Source: VBDM01 sp963699535 (GTDB taxonomy: Bacteria > Pseudomonadota > Gammaproteobacteria > Burkholderiales > SG8-39). Taken from it: a DNA stretch of 64,000 bases. Location: NCBI GenBank assembly GCA_963699535.1, contig CAVOUJ010000030.1, positions 62,001-126,000 of the forward strand. The letters run 5' to 3'. The notes under the pieces are model-generated. The model saw only the letters and a list, made by a program, of their open reading frames with translations. It had not been told where the DNA came from and did no database searches. A program made the translations under genes and the position numbers. This document shows positions 18,361-27,958 of the stretch, piece after piece. Every line of letters begins with the position of its first letter. The stretch's first letter is position 1.

Positions 18361-19788
18361 TCAACCGTTTTTCGACGACAGATCTGGCGGTGATGAAATC
18401 ACTTTGGATCCAACCGACCAGATGGCGCTTCTCCCCGCGATGCGGCCGAATACGAGCGCCCGGAGCATGGCCACGGAGTTCGGTGCGGTCCCGTAGAAAT
18501 GGCCGGTGATTTCGCCGGCCGCATAGAGCCCGCCGATCGGGCCGTCGCTTCCCAGCACCCGCGCGTCGGAGTCGGTTGCTATCCCCCCGAACGTATACGC
18601 GATAGCGCCCACCAGCGGCCAGGCAAGGAAGGGGGCGTGCGCAAGCGCTCGCGCCCAGTTGGATTTGCGCGGCGACAATCCAGGCGCGCTCGCCAGCCCA
18701 TCCATTCGCGTCGCGTCGAAGCGCGAAGCGTCGCCGCTGCACGCGGCGTTGTAGGCGGCGATGGTCTCGGCAAGAGGCGCGGCTGGAATGCCAAGCAGCG
18801 CCGCAAGCTCGCGAATGGAGTCAGCCCGCACCGGCGGCACTTCGGAGCGGATCGCGCGTCCGTAGTCGGGAATGTCGAGGAGCGCGGCGTCGAGGATTGC
18901 GTAGGCGGTGCGGCCGGGCAGCGAGAAATGCACCTCGCGCGCGAACCGCTCCCAGGTTTCGTGAACGAGGCCGGCGCCCTCGTCGAAGAAGCGAGTGCCG
19001 TTGCGATCGACGACGATGCCGTAGGGGTACACGAGCACCACGGGCGCCGATCTTTGGCTGCGCGCATCCACCGGCTCGGCGTGCATGCCGTTCCAGTCAC
19101 CCGAGCGGCGCGCGCCGGCTTCCAGCGCCGCGCGGATGCCGGCGCCGTCGTTGAGCGCGGTGCCCGGCGAGATCGGTCGCAGGCTTTCCGCGCCGGGGCC
19201 GAGATGCTGGCGCAGCATCTCGCCGTTGCCTTCGAAGCCGCCGCAGGCGAGCACCACGGCATCGGCTTTGAGAACGACAGGCGGCGTGCCGATCTCCACG
19301 CCGGCGACGCGCTCACCATCGATCACCAGCCGGCGCAGCTCGCGTCCATAGAGGAACTCGACGCCCGCCGCCTTCGCCGAACGCCATAGCGTGTCGAAGA
19401 GTACGCCGATGCCGCCGACCGGCTGGATGCGAGACGGCCCCTTGGCGAGGTAATAGGGCGGAGTGTGGAATTCCACGCCCTTGCCTTGCAGCCATCGCGC
19501 CGTCGCCGGCGCCTCTGCCGAGAGGCGCTCGAAGTAGGCGCGGTCCGCCCTGCCGCCGGATTGCGCGACGATCTCGTCCGCGAACCCGGGCTCCATCGCA
19601 TCCGGCGCGCGCATGCGAATGTTGGAGGGACTCCAGCGGCTGTTCCCGCCGCACGCGGCCTCGTGCGCCCGATCGAGCACCGTGACGTGGGCGTCGATTC
19701 CCCGCTCGCGCGCCGCCTCCGTGGCGGACAGCGCGGCGCAAAGACCCGCTGCCCCGTGCCCGACCACGACGATCCTGCAGCGTCCCAT
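18361..19788 (-). CDS. FAD-dependent dehydrogenase, tricarballylate dehydrogenase (TcuA)-like
   Basis: 475 residues. The Rossmann FAD motif is VVGHGAAGLCAALSA. The succinate-dehydrogenase/fumarate-reductase flavoprotein fold is shown by AACGGNSRWSPSNIRM, AVVLACGGFEGNGEMLRQ and the C-terminal FAD block GGLYAAGEITGHFYGTAPN. The GGNSRW element and length fit TcuA-type tricarballylate dehydrogenases better than KstD or fumarate reductase. After the usual family end (ALVFGRIAGRSA) about 18 foreign-looking residues (IWSVGSKVISSPPDLSSKNG) follow, at the border with the low-GC gene. It precedes no partner TcuB. It is on the same strand as the ketopantoate-reductase-like gene upstream, so a carboxylate-catabolism role is possible. 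Confidence 0.75.
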   Translation of the reverse strand: MGRCRIVVVGHGAAGLCAALSATEAARERGIDAHVTVLDRAHEAACGGNSRWSPSNIRMRAPDAMEPGFADEIVAQSGGRADRAYFERLSAEAPATARWLQGKGVEFHTPPYYLAKGPSRIQPVGGIGVLFDTLWRSAKAAGVEFLYGRELRRLVIDGERVAGVEIGTPPVVLKADAVVLACGGFEGNGEMLRQHLGPGAESLRPISPGTALNDGAGIRAALEAGARRSGDWNGMHAEPVDARSQRSAPVVLVYPYGIVVDRNGTRFFDEGAGLVHETWERFAREVHFSLPGRTAYAILDAALLDIPDYGRAIRSEVPPVRADSIRELAALLGIPAAPLAETIAAYNAACSGDASRFDATRMDGLASAPGLSPRKSNWARALAHAPFLAWPLVGAIAYTFGGIATDSDARVLGSDGPIGGLYAAGEITGHFYGTAPNSVAMLRALVFGRIAGRSAIWSVGSKVISSPPDLSSKNG

Positions 19789-19860
19789 TCCGAGAGCCGC
19801 GCTCGATTCGCGAGCGAAAGTGAATTCCCTTCCCGGATGGAAAGGGAGCGTGTTGCCGGA

Positions 19861-20931
19861 TCAGGCCGCCTTTTTGCGGTTCTTCTCCAGCCACCCGTCG
19901 ACCAGCGCGACGGTCTGATCGACGACGTCCAGGCGCATGCCCTTCTGCGCCGCGATGGTCTGCACCAGCCGGTCGACGCGCTCGATGTTGGGCGCGCCGT
20001 TGGCGAGCGCGCGCGCCGCCGAGGACGGGGTCACCAGCGACAGCGCCGCGTTGGCGTATTTCTCGAACGGCACCAGGTCCTTCTCGTCCGCGCCCAGCGA
20101 CACGCACAGCTTCACCACCCAGTTGTACACCGCGCGCGAGGCCTCGAGGTCGCTGTGCACCGCGTCCTTGATCGGGCGCATGCCGTCCTTCTGCACGCAG
20201 CGGTAGTTGCCGGCGATCAGCATCGCCCACTTGGCGAGCGGCACGAAGATCGAATCGTGCACCTTGAGCTTCACCGGCAGCTCGATCTTTCCGCGCCGGT
20301 GTCGAAGCGCGACGCCTCGATGTCCGCCTCGAGCTCGCGCAGGATCGCGGTGTGCGCGTCGGAATCGAAGCGCGCCGACTTGAAGTTGGTCGGCAGCCGC
20401 ACCTGCAGCACGTTGACCTTCTCTTCCGGCGGGCGGAACGCCTGCGGGTCCGGGCTGCACAGCGTCATCAGCTTCGGATCGAAGCCGTCCCAGACGCGTG
20501 GCGTCGGTGTAGCAGCTGCGCAGCGCGTCGGCGTCGAGGCCCGGGATGCGCTTGAGGTAGGGCAGCGGCGGCATGTTCATGATCGACATGCAGGGCACCT
20601 TCGCCTTCGCCACCGCGTCGAGCAGCTCGCGCACGCCCGGCGAGCGGTACTGCGGCTCCTGCATGGCGAGCGCGACCAGATCGTAGTCCGAGGGGTTTAC
20701 GCCCGCGGTGCCGCCGGCGGTGAGCTTGCCCGGCAGCTTCTTCGAATTGATCTCGACCAGTCCTTCGCGGCCCTTGACCGGCATGCGCACGATCGCGCCT
20801 TCCTTGTTGATCAGGTCCGCCTCGGCGGGCAGGCAGACGAGGTGCGTCGAGTGCCCCGCGAGCGCGAGCTTGGTTCCGAGCAGCGAACCGTAGGACGCGC
20901 CCATGATGAGAATCCTGTATTTGGTGCTCAT
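19861..20931 (-). CDS. ketopantoate reductase (PanE/ApbA)-like oxidoreductase (two frameshifts)
   Basis: The N-terminus YRILIMGASYGSLLGTKLAL has the Rossmann fold of the 2-dehydropantoate 2-reductase superfamily, and SIMNMPPLPYLKRIPGLD and VPLAKWAMLIAGNYRC lie in the family's later blocks. The stretch 20,290-20,500 is read in another frame. Deleting the extra C at about 20,500 gives TDATVWDGFDPKLMTLCSPD, continuing NVLQVRLPTNFKSARFDSDA, and the frame returns at about 20,290 (GKIELPVKLKVHDS). The restored length is about 355 residues. It is probably a hydroxy-acid/opine-type dehydrogenase in the same catabolic set as the FAD enzyme; the substrate is unknown. Confidence 0.75.
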   Translation of the reverse strand: MSTKYRILIMGASYGSLLGTKLALAGHSTHLVCLPAEADLINKEGAIVRMPVKGREGLVEINSKKLPGKLTAGGTAGVNPSDYDLVALAMQEPQYRSPGVRELLDAVAKAKVPCMSIMNMPPLPYLKRIPGLDADALRSCYTDATRLGRLRSEADDAVQPGPAGVPPAGREGQRAAGAAADQLQVGALRFRRAHRDPARARGGHRGVALRHRRGKIELPVKLKVHDSIFVPLAKWAMLIAGNYRCVQKDGMRPIKDAVHSDLEASRAVYNWVVKLCVSLGADEKDLVPFEKYANAALSLVTPSSAARALANGAPNIERVDRLVQTIAAQKGMRLDVVDQTVALVDGWLEKNRKKAA

Positions 20932-21132
20932 GGATCGACTCCTCCTTTAACGACAAAGGAACTGCGCGACGCGGACTCGGCAATTTCGCATTGTGAAATC
21001 CGCGCCGCACTACCGAAGGCGTGATGGTAGTCAGTTACCCGTGCAGAGCAATCATGCGGGAGCAGGGACGATGGCTCTGGGATTGACGGTGATGGCCGCT
21101 CATTTTGAGCTGACAGCCGGGCATCTGGCAGG

Positions 21133-21930
21133 ATGCGCATCGGGCAAGAACCTCAGGATCCGGTCGAGCGAAGGTGGCGAGTTCGATTGCTATGTCGACC
21201 TCGCCGCGCATCGGCGGAAAGGTTCCGGCTGTGGTACTCGCTTCGGCCGTGCACGGGGTCGACGCCGATATCCGCGCGATCGCCGACGAGTTCGCTTCGC
21301 ACGGCTTCGTCGCCGCCGCCCCCGATCTATTCTGGCGCTCGGTCCCCGGGCCGCTCTCGCGCGACGACAAGCGCAGCGCTGAGCGTGCGCAGCCGCGCCT
21401 CGCGAAGATCAAGATCGGCGAGGCCGACCTCGCCGACACGCTGGCCGAGCTGCGCAGGCTTCCGCAGTGCGAACGGCCGTGCTGCCGTGATCGGTTTCTG
21501 CTACGGCGGACCTTATGCGATCCTCGGCCCGAAGCGCCTCGGCTACGAGGCCGGCATCGCCTGCCACGGCTCGCAGATGTTCGATTTCATCGATGAGCTG
21601 GAAGGCCTTGACCTGCCGGTGTGCCTCATCTGGGGCGACCAGGATCACCAGGCGCCCGCCGCGTGCTGGATGCCTATCGCAATGCGGCGTCCCGCATGGA
21701 GAATCTCGAGCTGCACGTTTTTCCGGGCGTGCTGCACGGCTACATGATGCCGGACAACGTAAAAGCGTTCGATCGCGACCCGCGAATTCTCGATGGAGCG
21801 CGCGCTCGCGATTCTCCAGGTCTTGCGTTCCGGGAAGCAGGGCGCAGGCGGCAAGAGGCGGGTCAAACCGTCGCGGCCTACTCGGTCGGCCGCAGCTCGA
21901 AGCGCGGGAAGGTCTGCTCGATCTCGGTGA
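21133..21930 (+). CDS. dienelactone hydrolase family protein (several frameshifts)
   Basis: Alpha/beta-hydrolase assembled from pieces in three frames. The start is around ATG 21133 (one-base deletion gives MRIGKNLRIRSSEGGEFDCY). Then come GGKVPAVVLASAVHGVDADI and RAIADEFASHGFVAAAPDLF. After a break near 21,475 follow AAVIGFCYGGPYAILGPKRL, with the nucleophile Cys in GFCYGG, and LPVCLIWGDQDHQAP with the triad Asp. After breaks near 21,660 and 21,780 follow ENLELHVFPGVLHGYMMP, with the triad His, and SMERALAILQVLRSGKQ. The Cys-Asp-His triad is therefore complete. It is divergent from the ketopantoate-reductase-like gene and its end overlaps acyP. The last stop (TGA ending 21930) is uncertain. 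Confidence 0.7.
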
Positions 21931-22149
21931 CTTGAACGCCGGTCACCCGCGCCCCGCGCGGACCTCGACGCGCCCAGGCGGTGATCGCCTCCAGCGCGTC
22001 CGCATCGCCGCTCACCGCCGCCTCCACGGTCCCGTCGCGGCGGTTCCTCACCCAGCCGGTGACGCCGAGCCGCTCGGCTTCCTCGATCATTGGTCGTACC
22101 GGAACCCTACGCCTTGCACTTGTCCCGAAATTCTCAGAAGCCGGGCCAT
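21878..22149 (-). CDS. acylphosphatase (frameshifted)
   Basis: Small enzyme hydrolysing acyl phosphates. ATG 22149 gives MARLLRISGQVQGVGFRYD with the signature GQVQGVGFR (catalytic Arg). The frame is then lost at about 22,095 and resumes MIEEAERLGVTGWVRNRRDG, with the catalytic Asn in GWVRNR, and TVEAAVSGDADALEA. The total is about 90 residues, exactly the family size. Read from the internal ATG 22090 alone, the protein would lack the catalytic loop, so the longer reading with one indel correction is preferred. Confidence 0.85.
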
Positions 22150-22162
22150 GTCCCGGAGCAGA

Positions 22163-22595
22163 TCAGGAAAACGCCTTCAGCGCCTCGGGACTGCGCAGGG
22201 TCACGATGGTCGCCGCGCAGATCGCGATCAGCGGGATCACGATCAGCGTGACGCCGGCGATCGCGCCGAGCCAGTTTACCGGGCTCCGGGGTCGTTGCTG
22301 TCTGAGCGCGTAGAGCCGCGTCGCGGCGGAGAGCAGCACGAGCACGATCAGCGCCCAGCAGAAGAGCTCCAGCGAATACCGCCCCCAGGGCTGAAGGCGG
22401 ATCACGCCGATCCCGCCGGCGAGCCCCAGCACCCAGATTGCGGCGAGCAGCAGGTCGTTCCAGACGCTGTAGCTCAGGTAACGCCGGGACAGCTCGCCCG
22501 AGCGCACCAGGATCGGATGAGCACCGTGCCGAGGCCGAGCGCGGCGGCGGAGAGAGCGTGAAAAACCAGCCGATGAATGCGAGCGAAAGCTCCAT
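22163..22595 (-). CDS. multi-helix membrane protein downstream of the Hyf-like complex (frameshifted)
   Basis: ATG 22595 gives MELSLAFIGWFFTLS, after which two indels between 22,510 and 22,555 interrupt the frame. It resumes GELSRRYLSYSVWNDLLLAA, VLGLAGGIGVIRLQPWGRYS, ELFCWALIVLVLLSAATRLY and LGAIAGVTLIVIPLIAICAA. The total is about 144 residues with four membrane helices. Its start is two bases from the stop of the 20-kDa-subunit gene, so it belongs to the complex operon. I do not recognise the family; it may be an accessory membrane subunit. Confidence 0.6.
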
Positions 22596-22597
22596 GG

Positions 22598-23117
22598 TTA
22601 GCGTCTCTTCGCGTCGCTGATCGCCGTGAGGATGCCCTGCATGATCGCGATCGGAGTCGGGGGACAGCCGGGAACCGCCACGTCCACGGGGATCACGTTC
22701 GAGACGCGGCCGCAGCTCGCGTAGCTCTCGCCGAAGATGCCGCCCGAGCAGCCGCAGTCGCCGATCGCGACCACGAGCTTCGGGTCGGGCGTCGCCTCCC
22801 AGGTGCGCTTCAGCGCAATTTCCATGTTGCGCGATACCGGGCCGGTGACGAGCAGCAGGTCGGCGTGGCGCGGGCTCGCGACGAAGCTGATGCCGAGGCG
22901 CTCGAGGTTGTAGTAGGGGCTGTTCATCGCGTGGATCTCGAGCTCGCAGCCGTTGCACGAGCCCGCGTCGACGTGCCGGATCGCGAGCGACGCGACCGAA
23001 GTGCGCGAGGATCACCTCGCCCAGGCGCTGCTCGAGCGCGCGCAGCGCCGCGTCCGGATGCGGCGGGGGCTCGGTGACGATCCCGGTCTTCACGATCTGC
23101 TTCAGCAGTTGATACAT
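22598..23117 (-). CDS. hyfI: NuoB/HyfI-like 20 kDa Fe-S subunit (frameshifted)
   Basis: ATG 23117 gives MYQLLKQIVKTGIVTEPPPH; deletion of one extra G at about 22,995 joins LAHFGRSLAIRHVDAGSCNG to CELEIHAMNSPYYNLERLG. The four ligands of the proximal [4Fe-4S] cluster are visible: CNGC, GDCGCSGGIF and VPGCPPTP. About 172 residues. In [NiFe] group 4 hydrogenases and complex I this subunit passes electrons to or from the large subunit. It lies downstream of the large-subunit gene in the usual Hyf order. Confidence 0.85.
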
Positions 23118-23177
23118 GTGCGCTTTTCGAAAGTCGCGACGCGTTTTTCTGCGGCGCGACACATCGGGGTGTAGGCT

Positions 23178-24722
23178 TCATAAATCCGCACCGCTGTAGG
23201 AAAGGTTGAACGACTTGTTGATCAGCGGAAAGTCCGGAACGATGTTGCCGTGCACCGCGTGCTCGAGCAGCGGCCAGTTCTGCCAGGACGGATCGTGCGG
23301 ATGCAGGCGGTGGATGCGGTCTCTCCGGCGTTTCGAGCGCGATCAGCACTTCTCCGCGCCAGCCCTCGACCCAGCCGACTCCGCTCGCGCCGGATCGGGC
23401 CTTCGCGATCGGCGAGCGAATTCCGCCCGGCGGGAGCTGCTGCACCAGCGCCTGGATCAGGCGCATCGATTCGAACACTTCCTCGAATCGCACCGAAACG
23501 CGCGCGGCCACATCGCCACGGGTGTGCGACGCCATCCGTGGATCGAGCTGCTGATAAGGCGGAATCGGGTAGTCGACGCGCAGGTCGCGGCCGACGCCGC
23601 TCGCGCGGCCTGCAAACCCGTTCAAGCCCATCCGCTCGGCGAGCTCGGGCACGACCTGCCCCGTCATGATGAATCGGTCCTGCGCGCCGGCGTGTTCCTC
23701 TCGTAGATCGATTGCAGCGTCGCGACTTCGCCGCGGATCGCCTCCAAGCGCTCGACGAGCTGCTCGGCGTCGGCGCGCGGAAAGTCCTTGGCGACGCCCC
23801 CCGGGACGATCGTGTCCATGAGGTAGCGGTGGCCGAAGAGGCGCGCGTTCGCGCGCAGCAGCTCCTCCTTCAGCCGCCAGAACTGGAAGAAGCCGAACGA
23901 GAGCGCGACGTCGTTGCCGAGGTAACCGAGGTCGCCGAGGTGGTTGGCGATGCGCTCGAGCTCGAGCAGGATGCCGCGCAGTGCGAGCGCGCGCGGCGGC
24001 GGCTCGGTGCCGGTGGCGCCTTCGACCGCCATGGCGTAGGCCCAGGCGTAGGCGACCGTGGAGTCGCCCGAGACGCGGCCGGCGAGCCTCGCGCCTTCCT
24101 CGAGCGTCATCGATCTCGAAGCGCTTCTCGATGCCCTTGTGCTTGTAGCCGAGGCGCTCCTCCAGGCGCAGGATCTTCTCGCCGACGATGGAGAAGCGGA
24201 AATGCCCCGGCTCGATGGTGCCGGCGTGCACCGGGCCGACCGGGATCTCGTGCACGCCTTCGCCGGCGACCGCGACGAACGGGTAGCGGTCGGCGCCTCG
24301 CGCGGCGATGCCGGCGAAGTCGAAGTCCTTGCGCAGCGGAAACGCGCCTCCGGCCAGGCGCCGTGCCGCAGCCACTTGCGCGCGTCGGCGTCGTCCGGGC
24401 GCGATCCCGAGCAGATCGGCGCACGCCCGCTGCATGCGGTCCGCGCGGGTAGATGTCGGCGATGCCGGGATAGCGCGGGTCGCTCGCGCGCAAGCGGCAC
24501 GCTGAGCCAGAGGAGCCCGGAGGGGAACGCGAGCGCGAGGTGCAGCGCGTAGCCGCCGCCGCGAGGGGTCTCGTCGCTCCCCCACAGCGCGACCAGGCGC
24601 GCCTTGCGCGCGCGCGCCTGCTCGCAAAGGCCGCGCAGCCCGGTCGCGGGAATCGTGGCACGGAACGCCGGCATCGCGCCGGGGAGCGCCTCGACTTCGA
24701 TGGGGAGCTCGTTCAATCGCAC
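23178..24722 (-). CDS. hyfG: HyfG-like large subunit (NuoC/NuoD fusion) lacking [NiFe] cysteines; many frameshifts
   Basis: GTG 24722 starts MRLNELPIEVEALPGAMP. The N-terminal third is NuoC-like (KDFDFAGIAARGADRYPFVA) and the rest NuoD-like (EPGHFRFSIVGEKILRLEER, GYKHKGIEKRFE, ELERIANHLGDLGYLGNDVA, RLFGHRYLMDTIVPGGV). About seven indels lie near 24,485, 24,440, 24,400, 24,360, 24,110, 23,690 and 23,315. At the first nickel-ligand position, where hydrogenases have RxCGxC, the sequence is GRVSGDSTVAYAWAYAMAVE. The C-terminus ends DFPLINKSFNLSYSGADL instead of DPCxxC. All four cysteines are absent, so it cannot bind a [NiFe] centre. Restored length is about 515 residues. Confidence 0.85.
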
Positions 24723-24726
24723 CTTG

Positions 24727-26230
24727 TCACCCGATGAGCGCCGCGGCCTGGCGGTACCAGGCGACGAGGTAGGGCGGAATGTAGAGGCCGAGCATCAAGA
24801 TCATCCCCAGGTGAACGAAAACCGGAATGAGCGCCGGAGCGTGCGGCAGCCGGCGCGCATTGGTCTCGCCGAATGCCATCGGCTGCACCTTGCCGAAGAT
24901 TGCAGCGAAGGCCACGCCTAGCGCAACCAGCAGGAAAGGCGTCGCCAGGTGCTCGTGCATCGCGGTGGTGAGCACCATGAATTCGCTCGTAAACACGCCG
25001 AAGGGCGGCATGCCGAGGATGGCGAGGCTGCCGATCACCAGCCCCCAGCCGATAGCGGGGCTTTGCTCGATGAGCCCGCGGATGTCCGTCATGTTCTGCG
25101 TGCCGGTTTTTTGCGAGGCGTGGCCGACGGTGAAGAAGATCGCACTCTTGGTCAGCGAGTGCACCGTCATGTGCAGGAGTCCCGCGAACGCCGCCACGGG
25201 TCCGCCCATGCCGAAGGCGAAGGTCATGATGCCCATGTGCTCGACCGACGAATAGGCGAACATGCGCTTGATGTCGCGCTGCCGCGAGAGGAAGAACGCC
25301 GCGACCACCACCGAGAGCAGCCCGAAGCCCATCATCAGCCCGCCGGAAAAGTTGTGTCCCAGCGCGCCGTCGACGAGCACCTTGCTGCGCACCACGGCGT
25401 AGAGCGCGACGTTGAGCAGCAGCCCGGAGAGCACGGCCGAAATCGGGGTGGGGCCTTCGGCGTGCGCGTCGGGGAGCCAGTTGTGCAGCGGCACCAGGCC
25501 CACCTTGGTGCCGAAGCCCACCAGCAGGAACACGAACGCGAGCGACAGCACCGTCGGCTCGAGGTGGCCGCGCACCTCGTGCAGGTGCGTCCACAGCAGC
25601 GACGTTCCGCCGGGCCCGAGCACTTTCTCCGCGGCGAAGTACAGGAGGATCGTGCCGAACAGGGCCTGGGCGATGCCCACCGAGCAGAGGATGAAGTACT
25701 TCCACGCCGCCTCGAGGCTCGCCGGCGTGCGATACAGGCTGACCAGCAGCACGGTGGTGAGGGTCGCGCCCTCCATCGCCACCCACAGGATGCCGACATT
25801 GTTGGAAAGCAGGCACAGCAGCATCATGAAGGTGAACAGCTGGTACATGCTGTGGTACAGGCGCAGGCGCGCCGCGTTGACCCGGCCGTGTTCCTGCTCG
25901 ATGCGCATGTAGGGCCGCGAGAACAGCGCCTGTGAATCCGACAAAGGCGGTGAGTGCGACGAGGAATACGTTGAACGGATCGACGAAGAATTGTTCCTTG
26001 AGCAAACCCGCCAGCATTGCCAGAACCACGTTGGACGGATCGACGATGAACTGTTCCTCCAGCCAGACCATCGGCCCGCCGGCGACGACGCGGGCCGTGA
26101 GGAGCGTGGTGGCGAAAAAGGTCGCGAAGCTCATCGTCGCGTTCAGCTCGGGTGCCCAGTCGCGGTGGCCGGTGAGCGCGAGCAGCAGTGCGCCGAGAAG
26201 CGGAAGGCCGAGGACGATGGCGATTTCCAT
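24727..26230 (-). CDS. hyfF: HyfF-like proton-translocating antiporter subunit (one frameshift)
   Basis: ATG 26230 gives MEIAIVLGLPLLGALLLALT. The frame shifts once near 25,935 (...TAFVGFT to DSQALFSRPYMRIEQEHGRV). The core is an Mrp/NuoL-M-N-type antiporter: GFGTKVGLVPLHNWLPDAHA with the channel Lys and HNWLPDAH element, VEHMGIMTFAFGMG, and LLHMTVHSLTKSAIFFTVGH. About 500 residues and 13-14 helices. The N-terminal part contains an internal near-repeat (EEQFIVDPSNVVL / KEQFFVDPFNVFL) produced by a 60-base direct duplication. It ends five bases before the hyfG GTG. Confidence 0.88.
25968..26058. repeat. 60-bp-spaced imperfect direct repeat inside hyfF-like gene
   Basis: Bases 25,968-25,998 and 26,028-26,058 match at 28 of 31 positions and are exactly 60 bases apart, so the duplication keeps the reading frame and adds 20 residues. 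The unit encodes an EEQF(I/F)VDP(S/F)NV segment in the first periplasmic/membrane boundary of the antiporter subunit. Confidence 0.8.
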
Positions 26231-26239
26231 GAAGCTATG

Positions 26240-26317
26240 CCGTCGTCCCCGCGGAAGCGGGGACCCAGTGACTTTCGGCCAGAGACGCTGGATTCCCGCT
26301 TACGCGGGAATGACGGT
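26240..26317. repeat. dispersed inverted-repeat element (REP-like)
   Basis: Two arms of about 30 bases, CCGTCGTCCCCGCGGAAGCG at 26,240 and GGATTCCCGCTTACGCGGGA at 26,290, are each internally palindromic and roughly complementary to one another. This CGTCATTCCCGCGxAAGCGGGAATCCAG type is a common interspersed repeat in proteobacterial genomes. It occupies the only gap in the Hyf-like operon, between the hyfE-like and hyfF-like genes, and could modulate mRNA stability or expression of the distal half. Confidence 0.75.
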
Positions 26318-26341
26318 CCATCGAAGCCGCGACAGCGTTCA

Positions 26342-26999
26342 TCAGTCTTCCTTCAGCTTTTCCATGTGCCGGATGTCGAGACTGTCGAAGCGCTCGCGGA
26401 TGTGGAAGAAGAAGATGCCGAAGATGAATGTGCCGACGAGCACGTCGAGAGCGACGCCCAGCTCCACCACGAGCGGCATTCCGTAGGTCGCGCTGGTGGC
26501 CGCGAAGAAAAGCCCGTTTTCCATCGCCAGGAAACCGATCACCTGCGGCACCGCCTTCTGGCGCACGATCATCATCAGGAACGAAAGCAGCACGCTCGCG
26601 AGCGCGATGCCGAGCGTCGAGCGCGTCAGCGTGGTCGCCATCTGCGAGATCGGGGTGGCCAGGGCGAAGGCGAAGATCACCAGGCCGATGCCGATCAGCA
26701 TGGTGGTCGGAATGTTGATGAGGGTCTCGACGTCCCAGCGGATCGAACAGGCGATCGATCAGCTGGTGCAGCACCCAGGGGATGAGAATCACCTTGAGCG
26801 CCAGCGTGAGCAGTGCCGAGTAATAGAGGTGCGTCTGGCCGGTCGACCAGGCGACGATGGCGGTGGAGGCGGCGAGCGCAGCGCCCTGCCAGGCGAACAG
26901 CTTGATCAGCGTCAGGACGCGCCGCTGCGACAGCATGGCGAACGCGATCAGCAGCAGGAACGCCGCGAGCAGGTTGACGAACTGGCTGGCGAGCGACAT
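26342..26999 (-). CDS. hyfE: HyfE-like membrane subunit (one frameshift)
   Basis: ATG 26999 gives MSLASQFVNLLAAFLLLIAF and then LSQRRVLTLIKLFAWQGAAL. The frame breaks near 26,745 and resumes MLIGIGLVIFAFALATPISQ, RQKAVPQVIGFLAMENGLFF and FGIFFFHIRERFDSLDIRHM. The FLAMENG element and the seven-helix, roughly 218-residue size are those of HyfE, which has a NuoK-like half. It lies four bases after the hyfC-like stop. Confidence 0.85.
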
Positions 27000-27002
27000 G
27001 CG

Positions 27003-27958
27003 TCAGCCGCTCACGAGGAAGTGGATCAGCATGCCGAGCACGCCCAGCAGGAACGCGGTCGACAGGAACTCGGGCGCGAGGAACAGGCGCAGCTTGGCGA
27101 GCAGCGTCTCGAGCAGCGCCAGCCCCGCGCCGGCGACGGCGAGCTTGGCCGGCAGCGCGCGCGAGCGCGACCGGCAGCACCGCCCAGTTGCCGGCTTCGG
27201 CGATGCCCCAGGGCACGAAGAACGCGAATCCGATGGTCATGTAGGCGAACAGCTTGATCGCCACCGCCCACTCGATCAGCGCGAGGTGGCGCGCCGAATA
27301 CTCCAGGATCATCGCCTCGTGCACCATGGTGAGCTCGAGGTGCGTGCTCGGGTTGTCGATCGGGATGCGCGCGTTCTCGGCGAGCAGCACCATGAGGAAG
27401 GCCACCGCGGCGAAGGCGAGGCTCGGGTAGATCGCGAATTCGCGGTGCGCGAGCGTGTCGACGATGGTGGTGAGCTGGGTCGAGCCGCTGATGAACGCGG
27501 CGGTGAACAGGGTCATCAGCATCGCCGGCTCGGCGAGGAAGCCGATCAGCATCTCGCGCCGCGCGCCCAGCCCGCCGAAGGAGGTGCCGATGTCCATCGC
27601 GGCGAGCGCCGAGAACACGCGCGCCAGCGCGAACACGCCGACCAGCGCGATGATGTCCGCCGCCGGCGCGAACGGGAGGTCCGGTGGCGAGCACCGGCAC
27701 GATCCCGGCGGCGAGCCACATGCAGCCGAACAGGATGTACGGCGTCGAGCGGAACAGGGGCGACGCGTCGCGCGCGATCCACCGCGTCCTTGTGGAACAG
27801 CTTCGCGAGCGTGTAGTAGGGCAGCAGGATGGACGGCGCGGAGCGGTTCTGCAGCCAGGCGCGGCACTGGTTGACCCAGCCCATGAGCAGCGGCGCGGCG
27901 AGCACCACGAACACCGACTGCAGGATCTGGAACGCGATCCCGGGGGCGTCGATATCAT
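27003..27958 (-). CDS. hyfC: HyfC/NuoH-like membrane subunit (about four frameshifts)
   Basis: ATG 27958 gives MISTPPG, and one indel in the C/G run joins IAFQILQSVFVVLAAPLLMG and WVNQCRAWLQNRSAPSILLP. Further breaks near 27,790, 27,690 and 27,165 separate SPLFRSTPYILFGCMWLAAG, ADIIALVGVFALARVFSALA and ENARIPIDNPSTHLELTMVH from the C-terminus ending FLVSG. The ARIPIDNPxTHLELTMxHE block is diagnostic of NuoH/HyfC, which forms the membrane seat of the Q-module. About 318 residues. The start overlaps the hyfB stop as ATGA. Confidence 0.85.
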
